DNA of 24,497 nucleotides, taken from IMG/VR virus record IMGVR_UViG_3300034375_001388, positions 1 to 24,497 of that record; one strand, given 5' to 3'. This DNA is from a virus. Positions within the stretch are counted from its first letter, which is position 1. Each line of letters starts with the position of its first letter. The position numbers and the translations under genes are program-made. Positions 1-8,175 of this stretch are shown here, in pieces. The notes under the pieces are model-generated. The model did not search any database. It saw nothing but the letters and a program-made list of their open reading frames with translations, and was not told where the DNA came from.

Positions 1-256
1 GCGGGGCTATTTTGGGTAATACGATGATTGAGAAGATAGCGGATAGGGCAATGATTCGTCTAGTCCAGGCGAAGTGAGTATCACGTAGTCCATATTCCCT
101 GGCAGACTGAACGATCTTAGCTTCCTCAGTGAGAGCGGCGATATACATCTTGTTTCGCTCATGGGATGCTTTGATACTCTGGCCCCAGACAGACATGATA
201 CCACCGAGAACTGTTGAGAACAGTAAGGTGAATATCTCCATAGGTAAGCCGGTCAT
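1..256 (-). CDS. Holin-like small membrane protein, 3' end cut by the window edge
   Basis: The frame starts at ATG 256-254 and stays open to base 1, giving 85 residues without the C-terminus. The start overlaps the stop of the upstream 1307-residue gene as ATGA, and AAGGA lies about nine bases before it. The protein begins MTGLPMEIFTLLFSTVLGG, a hydrophobic segment. A charged, helical middle follows (SIKASHERNKMYIAALTEEA), and a second hydrophobic segment (RIIALSAIFSIIVLP) reaches the edge. One membrane helix, a charged linker and further membrane helices recall the three-helix holins of phages and gene transfer agents. The position, last in the virion module, fits a lysis gene. A second ATG at 241 is possible but has no ribosome-binding site. 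The membrane topology is visible; the holin role is inferred. Confidence 0.7.
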   Translation of the reverse strand, partial: MTGLPMEIFTLLFSTVLGGIMSVWGQSIKASHERNKMYIAALTEEAKIVQSAREYGLRDTHFAWTRRIIALSAIFSIIVLPKIAP

Positions 257-3200
257 TGAGAAGATTCCTTGAGTACCCTTTCACCACCAAATGTAATAAA
301 AGGACTTAGAATATTTGTTTCAGACAAAGTTCCGATACCCTTAAGGCGACGGTAAAGATCAATAGTAGCTAGAAGTCTCTGATTATAGTCTTGGTTATCT
401 TCTACTCTCTCGTCTCTATACCTTAGATCCGGGATGATCTGACTCATAACTTCTTCATCGGACATGTTTCTTGTATTGAATCCGCTGTCATTCAAGGAGT
501 TCCTGGCGGTAGCAATAACTCCAGGGGTAGGGTTACGTAAGCTGGCAAGAACGTCGGCTTCGTCTCCTTTACTGAAACCCTCTTTAACCCTGTAAAGTTC
601 GTACAGTACAGGGTATTCTTTCTTCACCAGTTCGTTTGCAATCTGCCTGAAATTCTTAAACTCTTTAATACCGAGATTGCGGAGAGTGTCTCTATATTGT
701 TTGGGTTGATCCGAGGATGCTTTACCAAAGTAAGCCACCTCTAGCAGTTTACGCTTTCCTGCGGCATCCCGGTTTCTATATTCTTGTGATCGGATTAGAT
801 CCATACCAAGTACTCTAGATACAACACCTAGCATACGGTTTCTGACGTTATCGTACTGAGGTACTTCTGTATAACTATTGAGACTATACAAGTTGATACC
901 AGCCTTCTCTAGTTCATTTTTGACTAAATCATCATCTAGAGCCGGAGTAGCACCGGTTAACTGACGGAAGACCTGTCCTCGACCCGTCATTAGTTTACCA
1001 CCTGTTGGTGATTGAGCGAGTGGAGTATCCGAGAAGACAGCACCCTCAAGAAAACTTCCCTTAACAGACTCTTTGATCATACCATTAAAGAAGCCTTCAA
1101 TGGATTTGCGTAGAGTCGGGTCTTCCGGTAGCAATGCTTCTGGTAGCAAAACCTGTTGTAGTCTACGATCAATAAATTCGCGCTCAGTAACGCCAAAGGT
1201 TTTTAACGCTTCGTCAACTGGACGCAAAGGAACCGCTAGACCACCAACAAATCCGCCGACAGAAGTACCGATCATTTCAAAGAAACCTTTAGCGGCTTCT
1301 TCCGCCCGGTCGGGGTTATTGTCCAGCATTGCCTCAAGGTAATCGCCTACCAGAGAAGCACTAGCACCCCGACGTGTAGACAACCCGGCAATGATTTCCG
1401 GGGCGTCAGTAAAAAATGAGTCTCGTTGCTTTTGACCGGTAACCCACCTGTTAATACTATCAATCATTAGAAGGAAACCGTTAAGCGGGGCAACAGTACG
1501 AAGGTCGTACTCTTGATCACCGACCCTGATTGTCATCGCTTTATCCCCGCCCATCGCCCAATAGATAGTACCGGCCGCCGCGTATAAAGATACACCGCCA
1601 GCAAATTCTACAATTCCTTCCTTAAGTCTTAGGGTCTCTCTTTCAAGAGCGATTTGGTTTTGAACAGTCCGACCAGCCTCAGCACCTTCCTTTAATAGTT
1701 TTTGGACTTTTGTATAGGATAACCCCCATTTAATCAATCCCCCAGGGAGAAACACCCGGTTGGTCATATACACAAAGTTACTAAATGCGTAGTTAAAGAA
1801 CGGGACTTGTGTTCTAGCTAAAGCATTCTTATCAAAGAAATTCGATAGGCTGTCCTGTAACTCTTGAAAAAATTTACCACCGATAAACATTTTCGACCCG
1901 GCTTGTCTATTTTGAAACGACATATCCAAAGCAAACGAAACCGCTTCTCGGTACATCTCGTCTGTTAGTAGATCGAATCTCTGATAAGAAATTACATCAC
2001 GTATGTTGGTGAGCTTCTTAGCGGTTCCGTCAGGTAGAGTAACTACAGGTGCTTTGATTCGATCCAAGTTAACCGCACGAACATACTGACGTTCAAGTTC
2101 AGTAAGGAACGCAGCCGACTTAAACCAACGATCCTGAGCACGGTTAAGTGTGTTAGCTACAGTGACCGCCTTAGCCGCAGTTTCAAGACCTTTAACGGAT
2201 CTTAACTCATTCGGAATAAGATCATCCATAACCTGAAACATTCGGAAGTCTACTTCCTCGTTCATCATAGCGGTATATCGCGCCATACGAACCACTTCTT
2301 CTGGGCTGGCAAAGTTTTGTAATACTTTTAACGGGTTAGTTGTTAAAGCGTCGGTGGCATCAATTGGCTTAAGACCAAGTAACTCTCTTTCCCAGTTAAT
2401 AAGTGAGTTGTCTAGTGCAGAACGGAAGACTTCTTCTGGAAGGCGGGTTGCTGTACCTTGTACGTTACGGACCATAGTAACCGGCTGAGATACGAGAGCC
2501 GCTCGCCAGATATCTACAAATGTGCTAAAGAACCCAGGAGCTTGACCTTCGGTTTTATCTATCTCATATATTTTCCTTAGATAGCTGTCCAACTCCTGAC
2601 GTGCCGCAGCATCAGCCGTGTCGACTGTCTGACCGAAAGCGATGAGTTCATTGATAGCACCGGGCGCTTGCGTTTGTATTTTAGCACCGGCCACACTAAT
2701 ATCAGAACGGTAAATCTTTCCTAGATCTTCGCGCTTGATACCATTATCCGACAAGAACTGTTTAAAATCATCCAACTTTTCAGGTGGTAACATATCTATA
2801 ATCTGAGCGTAACGTTCGGTTTCTTTAAGACGAGGGTCAAGGTTCTTAACCGCAAACAGAGGAGTATTCGGCATCTCTGTTAGCACATATCTGTTAGCAG
2901 TATCCCGAAGTTTAATGATCTGCGCCGGAGATAGCATTAGGTCTAATTTCTCGTTCGGTATATTAGGATCAAGTTGCTTTAAGAACTTTTTACCTTCTTC
3001 TATTTCTTTCGGGTCTAGGAATGTTCCGTAGTCCTTGATATACTGGTTAGCCATTTTCCTGGCTGTTTCCAGTTTCGGGGATTGTAGGTTAGATAGAGGT
3101 ACTTCAACATTAATAGCACCTTTATCAAACATATCTTTACGATACTGGGCTTTTCTCTCAACCTTAGTACCTTCCGGTAGATACTGCACCACGGCTGTCT

Positions 3201-4176
3201 TTTTGGTTTCATCCAAAGACAGGACACGACCAAGTTTATCGTATCCTTCGGGAACGACATCAGCAGCTTCTTTAGCGATAACATAGGTGTTGGCGATATC
3301 TTTGACCGGATCGATAGGTTTAGTAGTACCACGAACAGTTGGCGGTGCCATAACAGCCTTTTCTAAATCATCGAAAGCAGCCAGACTACCTTGTGTACTT
3401 GACCGATCAGCTTCCGCTAACCATCTATTAGTTTCTTCGGCTGACCTCTTACCGAGCTTACCACCGAGAGCACCGATAGCACCGCCTGTTAAACCACTGA
3501 TACCACCAGCTAGACCTACTTGACCCCAGTCAGTCTCGTCCCGTACATCTAGATCCTTCTCTGCTTTTTGGACAGCATATTCCGTTGCTGCACCAGTAGG
3601 GCCTTCTACGGCTGCACCAGATACAGCACCGGCTAAGACCGGACGTTTAGCCGCAGTCTCGAATACCCGACCCATCAAACCCTTAATAGCACCTCGACCG
3701 GCTGTAGACGCAATTGCTTTACCAGCACCGAATCCGAGCAGGTTGATAGGGTCGAAAATGTTGTAGGCCAGGATTTCACCAGCCGCCATCAGGCCAGACC
3801 CAACCCCCTCAACATCAGCAAAGTTTTCCAGTTCATTATCAAAGGTGTTGTACAACTGGCCTAACTGTGCTTTATACTCTGGATCTTCAATCTCAGACGC
3901 ATAGTTAGCAAAGGTTAAGGTATTAAAGGTATTGTTCTGGATACCACGATACTCTGACAGGAAGTCTTCTAAGGCTTCGTCCTTGTCTAAGTAGTCGGTA
4001 CCATACCTATCCTGATAATATCTTCGGATAGTCGGCATGACAGATGGATCTTTTTTTAGATCCTCGAACGTAAGTTTGCCGGAGGGTTTTGATTCCTCAG
4101 GCTGAGTGGGCTGAACTGGTTGAATTCCAGCCGCTCTAGCTTTACGTTCTTCTGCTCCGGTAAGATCGATTGCCAT
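253..4176 (-). CDS. Very large internal virion / DNA-ejection-type protein (1307 aa)
   Basis: This is the largest protein here and the penultimate gene of the module. I do not recognise a catalytic domain. Residues 125-160 and 185-241 are glycine- and alanine-rich hydrophobic segments, including GLAGGISGLTGGAIGALGG, that could insert in a membrane. The middle is long, charged and mostly helical. Around residues 791-812 an aromatic stretch (PFFNYAFSNFVYM) and at about 857-877 another hydrophobic segment (SLYAAAGTIYWAMGG) resemble parts of the giant internal proteins of podoviruses. The start is ATG at 4176, two bases after the TAA of the upstream gene. The Shine-Dalgarno sequence is weak, so translation may be coupled. 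Size, position after the tail genes and amphipathic segments suggest an ejectosome component comparable in role to T7 gp15/gp16. A large polyvalent protein with undetected enzymatic activity is the alternative. Confidence 0.75.
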   Translation of the reverse strand: MAIDLTGAEERKARAAGIQPVQPTQPEESKPSGKLTFEDLKKDPSVMPTIRRYYQDRYGTDYLDKDEALEDFLSEYRGIQNNTFNTLTFANYASEIEDPEYKAQLGQLYNTFDNELENFADVEGVGSGLMAAGEILAYNIFDPINLLGFGAGKAIASTAGRGAIKGLMGRVFETAAKRPVLAGAVSGAAVEGPTGAATEYAVQKAEKDLDVRDETDWGQVGLAGGISGLTGGAIGALGGKLGKRSAEETNRWLAEADRSSTQGSLAAFDDLEKAVMAPPTVRGTTKPIDPVKDIANTYVIAKEAADVVPEGYDKLGRVLSLDETKKTAVVQYLPEGTKVERKAQYRKDMFDKGAINVEVPLSNLQSPKLETARKMANQYIKDYGTFLDPKEIEEGKKFLKQLDPNIPNEKLDLMLSPAQIIKLRDTANRYVLTEMPNTPLFAVKNLDPRLKETERYAQIIDMLPPEKLDDFKQFLSDNGIKREDLGKIYRSDISVAGAKIQTQAPGAINELIAFGQTVDTADAAARQELDSYLRKIYEIDKTEGQAPGFFSTFVDIWRAALVSQPVTMVRNVQGTATRLPEEVFRSALDNSLINWERELLGLKPIDATDALTTNPLKVLQNFASPEEVVRMARYTAMMNEEVDFRMFQVMDDLIPNELRSVKGLETAAKAVTVANTLNRAQDRWFKSAAFLTELERQYVRAVNLDRIKAPVVTLPDGTAKKLTNIRDVISYQRFDLLTDEMYREAVSFALDMSFQNRQAGSKMFIGGKFFQELQDSLSNFFDKNALARTQVPFFNYAFSNFVYMTNRVFLPGGLIKWGLSYTKVQKLLKEGAEAGRTVQNQIALERETLRLKEGIVEFAGGVSLYAAAGTIYWAMGGDKAMTIRVGDQEYDLRTVAPLNGFLLMIDSINRWVTGQKQRDSFFTDAPEIIAGLSTRRGASASLVGDYLEAMLDNNPDRAEEAAKGFFEMIGTSVGGFVGGLAVPLRPVDEALKTFGVTEREFIDRRLQQVLLPEALLPEDPTLRKSIEGFFNGMIKESVKGSFLEGAVFSDTPLAQSPTGGKLMTGRGQVFRQLTGATPALDDDLVKNELEKAGINLYSLNSYTEVPQYDNVRNRMLGVVSRVLGMDLIRSQEYRNRDAAGKRKLLEVAYFGKASSDQPKQYRDTLRNLGIKEFKNFRQIANELVKKEYPVLYELYRVKEGFSKGDEADVLASLRNPTPGVIATARNSLNDSGFNTRNMSDEEVMSQIIPDLRYRDERVEDNQDYNQRLLATIDLYRRLKGIGTLSETNILSPFITFGGERVLKESSQ

Positions 4177-4178
4177 TA

Positions 4179-5372
4179 TTACTGCTCGCTGACAGGCGTT
4201 ACACTTAGGATAATTGGGTTGCTATTCTCGTCATTGGCGATACGATATACTTTACCATTGTCTTCAAAAGTATAAATTATTCGTCCGTTTTCGTCTCTAT
4301 CACTATTGTCCTGCCGCCAGGACGGGTTTTTAAGTTTGGCTTGTAACTTTGCTAGAAGATCTGCTGGAACAGGTTGATTAACGGCTTTACCAGTCGGATC
4401 TGGAACCGTCTCGGTAGGTGGTTGATTTACCGTTTTAGGAGTACCCGGCGGCCCGGGAGGTGTCTTGCTAACAATTTTGTACTTCTCTAAGTTATTAAGA
4501 ACTTCTGATACACTGGTCTCATTCATATCTTTAGCAATCTGAGTTACGATTGTATTAAACTGATCGCCTGAATTTTCAACTTTCTTATAGATTTCGTTGA
4601 CATGACCGATAATACCACCGATATCATCTTCTGTGTAAGCCTGATTATTACGTAAGGCGTTAATGATACTTAGTTTTGCTTTAATTTCTGTTTCGGAGTT
4701 CGCGGCATCAAGGAGCTTATCAAGACTGTACTGACCTGTAGGGGTCATACCGAGTTCAATATCTTCAGCGTCTGCAAATGATTTATACGCCTTGTTCCAC
4801 GCAGAATCATCAAAGTCTAAGGGATTATAAATTCTACCCAGATTAAGAGACGCTTCCCGGATATCCGTGGTAAGTCTTGAGGGATCAGTTTCCGCCAGTT
4901 CTTGTTGAGAAGGTGCGCCGGTAATACCTCGGAAAGCCCTACCTAAGAAACCTTCCTCAGTCGGCTCCTCTACACCCATCTTAGGAGGTTCTTTAATATT
5001 AAACACTTTTGTGGGATCAAACTTACCTTCCTCAGTCATACCGCTGAGTAAAAGACTCTTATTGAAATTACTCGGTGTTAGTCCACGAGTTTGTGATTGA
5101 ATCTTAAAACTCTTACCAGCCGCCGCCAGCAATGCAGGGTCATCCCCGATATGAATTTTAAGTTCAGGTGACAGAACTTCCTTCGCAAGATCAACGTATT
5201 GTTGCTCTGTCATCTTTTTTTGATTTAGTTCTCGTTTAGCCTCACGACTTAACTGATCAAACTGATTACGTCTACGCTCCATCATCTCAGCGTTACGTTC
5301 CTTAGCATCCTCAATCTGATTAGTGAGGCTACTAGCAGCACCGATAACAAACCCGGGTGAAAAGAAACCCAT
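4179..5372 (-). CDS. Unrecognised virion-module protein with N-terminal coiled coil (397 aa)
   Basis: I do not recognise a family. The N-terminus (MGFFSPGFVIGAASSL) is short and hydrophobic with glycines. Residues about 18-60 are a highly charged helix likely to form a coiled coil (DAKERNAEMMERRRNQFDQL). The central part is helical and mixed. Residues about 305-340 form a proline- and threonine-rich linker (TPPGPPGTPKTVNQPP), followed by a small C-terminal domain that looks beta-rich (GRIIYTFEDNGKVYRIAND). The start ATG shares its A with the stop of the upstream gene (TAATG). It is sandwiched between candidate internal virion genes, so a structural or ejection role is the working inference; no enzymatic motif is visible. 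Confidence 0.7.
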   Translation of the reverse strand: MGFFSPGFVIGAASSLTNQIEDAKERNAEMMERRRNQFDQLSREAKRELNQKKMTEQQYVDLAKEVLSPELKIHIGDDPALLAAAGKSFKIQSQTRGLTPSNFNKSLLLSGMTEEGKFDPTKVFNIKEPPKMGVEEPTEEGFLGRAFRGITGAPSQQELAETDPSRLTTDIREASLNLGRIYNPLDFDDSAWNKAYKSFADAEDIELGMTPTGQYSLDKLLDAANSETEIKAKLSIINALRNNQAYTEDDIGGIIGHVNEIYKKVENSGDQFNTIVTQIAKDMNETSVSEVLNNLEKYKIVSKTPPGPPGTPKTVNQPPTETVPDPTGKAVNQPVPADLLAKLQAKLKNPSWRQDNSDRDENGRIIYTFEDNGKVYRIANDENSNPIILSVTPVSEQ

Positions 5373-5935
5373 TATTCCGGCCTCCCCATTAGACCGCTAG
5401 AAGGAGCAGACACTTCTTCTTCTTCAACAGGTGCCTGATCCATTAACGATTCAGTAGGCTCTGATACGACTTCTTCTTGCATCATTTCTGGTTGTTCGTC
5501 TTCATCACCGGGTTCATCAAGACCCTGCTCTAGAGCCTCACGTTTCTTGTAGAGCATGTCAAGAAGGTTCTCGTAGGACTCGTCTTGCTTTCGCGGGGCT
5601 AATGGGATATAGTCCACACCAGATTTCTCTAGTAGCTTACCGGTAAGCTCAAAGATAGGACCGGCGATAAGGTGCATCACATCATTGGTGTAGTAGCCTT
5701 CAGCCCAACCAGCGAAGACAATAGGTCTGACCATAAGTTCCAGAGGTACGCCTAGTTCTGCTGCTACAGCGATACGCTTAAACACATCAGGGTTAGCAAT
5801 ACGATCAACCAGAAAATCGTATGCTTCTGTTGGGTCAACATACATAGGCGGACGTTCATCCGGTTGAGACCCTAACTCGTGGGTTAAGGAAGCACCAGGA
5901 ATAGGCCCGTTAAAACTTTGATCATTGGGTTGCAT
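5372..5935 (-). CDS. Unrecognised acidic-tailed structural-module protein (187 aa)
   Basis: The core, residues about 30-115, has a compact helical pattern (VDPTEAYDFLVDRIANPDVF, then LELMVRPIVFAGWAEGYYT). Similar small proteins of unknown function occur beside internal virion genes in marine podoviruses, as far as I can recall. From about residue 130 the tail is very acidic and methionine/glutamine rich (DEPGDEDEQPEMMQEE) and is probably disordered. It ends SSGLMGRPE, a short motif that recurs at the end of the protein encoded at 8176-9246. The start ATG at 5935 is preceded by AAGGTG, placed directly after the TAA of the upstream gene at 5944. The function is unknown. Confidence 0.7.
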   Translation of the reverse strand: MQPNDQSFNGPIPGASLTHELGSQPDERPPMYVDPTEAYDFLVDRIANPDVFKRIAVAAELGVPLELMVRPIVFAGWAEGYYTNDVMHLIAGPIFELTGKLLEKSGVDYIPLAPRKQDESYENLLDMLYKKREALEQGLDEPGDEDEQPEMMQEEVVSEPTESLMDQAPVEEEEVSAPSSGLMGRPE

Positions 5936-5943
5936 AAGACACC

Positions 5944-6246
5944 TTAGTAATTATATCGACCGATACCACCGGATGATAGAGACCCTGCCGCACCAGCATC
6001 AGCGTCAATAGCATTAAGCATCGCCTCGTGACGATTGATAAGCGTTTGAATTGTACCAAATGAAGCGGATTCTTCTGGTAATGTTTCCATGCCTCGGGTG
6101 TCGGGTTCCATAACGTTCTCTACCCTGCGCCGGAATGGGGCGGGACGACGATCAAATTTAGCAGGTAGGGTTTGAGATTTACTGCCACCACCAAGAATGG
6201 ATGATACTGCACTACCTGCTACCGATGCGATAATACTTCCGATCAT
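5944..6246 (-). CDS. Small glycine-zipper protein of unknown function (100 aa)
   Basis: The first 20 residues (IGSIIASVAGSAVSSILGGG) are small and hydrophobic with regularly spaced glycine, alanine and serine. Such a segment could pack as a membrane helix or in a helical assembly. The rest is charged and contains a short helix (TIQTLINRHEAMLNAIDADA) and a glycine-rich end. The ATG at 6246 follows AGAGG at seven bases, and that ribosome-binding site touches the TAA of the upstream gene. The gene lies between two candidate internal virion genes. I infer a minor virion or ejection component; the name is not supported by any recognised family. Confidence 0.65.
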   Translation of the reverse strand: MIGSIIASVAGSAVSSILGGGSKSQTLPAKFDRRPAPFRRRVENVMEPDTRGMETLPEESASFGTIQTLINRHEAMLNAIDADAGAAGSLSSGGIGRYNY

Positions 6247-6257
6247 TATTTACCTCT

Positions 6258-8159
6258 TTATCCAGTTGGTTTCGGGGTAGGGCCAAATATAGAGCCGATA
6301 ATACCACCTGCGATACTACCAAATAATCCGCCTACAGCCAAGTCAGATGCTAGATCTAGATCCTTATCATAAGCAAAAGAAGCTAAGGCCAGATTATTCC
6401 GATATTCCTGATCATTCAAAGCAGCAACCCGAGCAAAGTTAATCTCATCCCGCTGCTGCTGTAGGATCTGAGCCTGAGCATTCTGACTGATATTGAACAG
6501 GTTACGTACGTTAAACTCATTCTCAGCATTAGCGATTGCAGTATTAGCGGTATTAATCTGTCTGCGATATACAGCGTTAGCCTGATCGATAACGATGCTG
6601 TTCTTAAGGTTGAACTGTTCTCGCTGATTTGCCAACTCTGAGTTAAACTGTGCTACGGCATTAGTCTGACCGGCGTTAAACTGTGAGATAGCATTTTTCT
6701 GAGCAGCATTAAACTGTGCAGTCTGATTAAACAGACCCGCAAAGAACTGATCATTCTGTTGCTCGGAGGTCGCATTAAACTGTCTAGCACTGTTGGTCGC
6801 AGCCTGATCGTTAAATAGACTTTGGATCTGATTCTGCGTGTTGGTTACCCGAGCCTGCTGTTCATTGCTTAGGTTCTGTAGATCCATCTGCAATGTCATC
6901 TGAGCGTTCAAAACTTCAGCTTGCTGACGGTTGTTCAGGTTTAGTTCCTGCATACGCCGGTATGTTTCGGCATCGGCAGCGGCAATAGGTGTACTAGCCT
7001 CCATAGCAGCCTGAACAATAGCAGCACCGGCCATACTAGAGGCACCCATGCCCCTGGCAGCTAGTCTCTGTTCAGCGGTACGAATAGCACCGGCAGCAAA
7101 GGCAGGAATCTGACCGCCTTCAAACTGCTGCATAAGTTGAGCAAGTTGACCCTGAACAGTAGACTTTACATCCACCTCACCTTTAGCAGGTTCTACATAA
7201 TCTGTCAAGCCTTGCTGTTTAGCGGCCTGGATCTGAGTTTTAGCAACCCGATCAGCAACCTGATTAGCCTCGTATGAAGTAGCATCGGTCTTAGTCGGAT
7301 CTACAGCCTGAGATACTTGAGCCTGGGCGGCTTGGATATTATATTTAGTAGGAGTTGCCTTATACTTATCAGCATCAAGAAACTCGTCAGGCTGTGCTTG
7401 ATAACGCTGTAGAGATAGTTCTGTACCCGGAGGAAGTTCAGGATTCTCGGCAAGTTCAGCCATCCTACCTAATGGTGTAGTCTTACCGTACGGATCAGCA
7501 TAGGACTGCTTAGAACCTACAGCTTGTTTATACCGGTCATAACCGCCTTCACCGAATACACCTAGATACCCTGTATCTCTAGCGGTCTTGCGCTCACCTA
7601 GAGTATCAAGGATGGACTTTAGTTCTAGTACAGCCGGGTCATTAGGATCAGTAGCGTTCTTAGCAGCGTCAATCTTTTCCTGTAGATTCAGGTCTTCTGG
7701 AATACCTGTACCGCCTAAAAGGTCTTGGCGAATTTTTTTAGTTTCTGGATCTAGGAATGCTGATATACCTGTCTCGTATTGGCCTACAGTACCTCTAGTA
7801 GTTTGATATCCCTGGATCGTTGCCACTTCGTCCGCTGATCTACGGAATAGATCAGGCCCCTGTTGCTGGTATTGTCCTGGTAACTGTATCCGAGGATCGC
7901 CTGGGAACACACCTTGGTAATGAGCATATAAGGATTCATCACGGGTAGGCGCTCTACCATACTGCTGTAGGAACAGGTCTCTTTGTCTGTACTGATCTTT
8001 CGACCACCCACCTGTAAAACCGGGGTCTTGAGCAACATCGGGTCGGGCTGCTAGATATGCTTCTGGGTCGAACTCGGCATAAGACAAAGTTCCCTCTCGT
8101 GGTGTATAAGCACCAGAGCTATAATAATCGCTGTAATTATAGTTGCCGATCTGAACCAT
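6258..8159 (-). CDS. Candidate internal virion protein with QFNA repeats and C-terminal glycine zipper (633 aa)
   Basis: The N-terminal half is tyrosine-, proline- and glutamine-rich. It includes a segment (PEAYLAARPDVAQDPGF) that resembles the repeats seen in some marine bacterial surface proteins. Residues about 366-390 read GMGASSMAGAAIVQAAMEA, which I associate with internal structural proteins of marine phages from memory only. Residues about 390-600 are a long, asparagine- and glutamine-rich helix; at roughly 456-520 a short unit of the form QFNAxxxNAxx repeats several times. The last 30 residues (AVGGLFGSIAGGIIGSIFG) are a glycine zipper suited to membrane insertion. A long helical body with a membrane-active tail fits an ejection protein released into the cell envelope. 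The ribosome-binding site (AGAG, six bases before ATG) is modest. Confidence 0.75.
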   Translation of the reverse strand: MVQIGNYNYSDYYSSGAYTPREGTLSYAEFDPEAYLAARPDVAQDPGFTGGWSKDQYRQRDLFLQQYGRAPTRDESLYAHYQGVFPGDPRIQLPGQYQQQGPDLFRRSADEVATIQGYQTTRGTVGQYETGISAFLDPETKKIRQDLLGGTGIPEDLNLQEKIDAAKNATDPNDPAVLELKSILDTLGERKTARDTGYLGVFGEGGYDRYKQAVGSKQSYADPYGKTTPLGRMAELAENPELPPGTELSLQRYQAQPDEFLDADKYKATPTKYNIQAAQAQVSQAVDPTKTDATSYEANQVADRVAKTQIQAAKQQGLTDYVEPAKGEVDVKSTVQGQLAQLMQQFEGGQIPAFAAGAIRTAEQRLAARGMGASSMAGAAIVQAAMEASTPIAAADAETYRRMQELNLNNRQQAEVLNAQMTLQMDLQNLSNEQQARVTNTQNQIQSLFNDQAATNSARQFNATSEQQNDQFFAGLFNQTAQFNAAQKNAISQFNAGQTNAVAQFNSELANQREQFNLKNSIVIDQANAVYRRQINTANTAIANAENEFNVRNLFNISQNAQAQILQQQRDEINFARVAALNDQEYRNNLALASFAYDKDLDLASDLAVGGLFGSIAGGIIGSIFGPTPKPTG

Positions 8160-8175
8160 GCCTTACTCTTTTCTT

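Noticed and set aside
7-204. A 65-residue minus-strand open frame
   Set aside because: It is out of phase with the edge-truncated holin-like frame, which has a coupled start, a ribosome-binding site and clear membrane segments. The 65-residue translation shows no comparable pattern.
3015-3523. Alternative frames inside the 1307-residue gene on both strands
   Set aside because: The main frame is uninterrupted and carries consistent composition. The alternatives lack start signals and are shadows.
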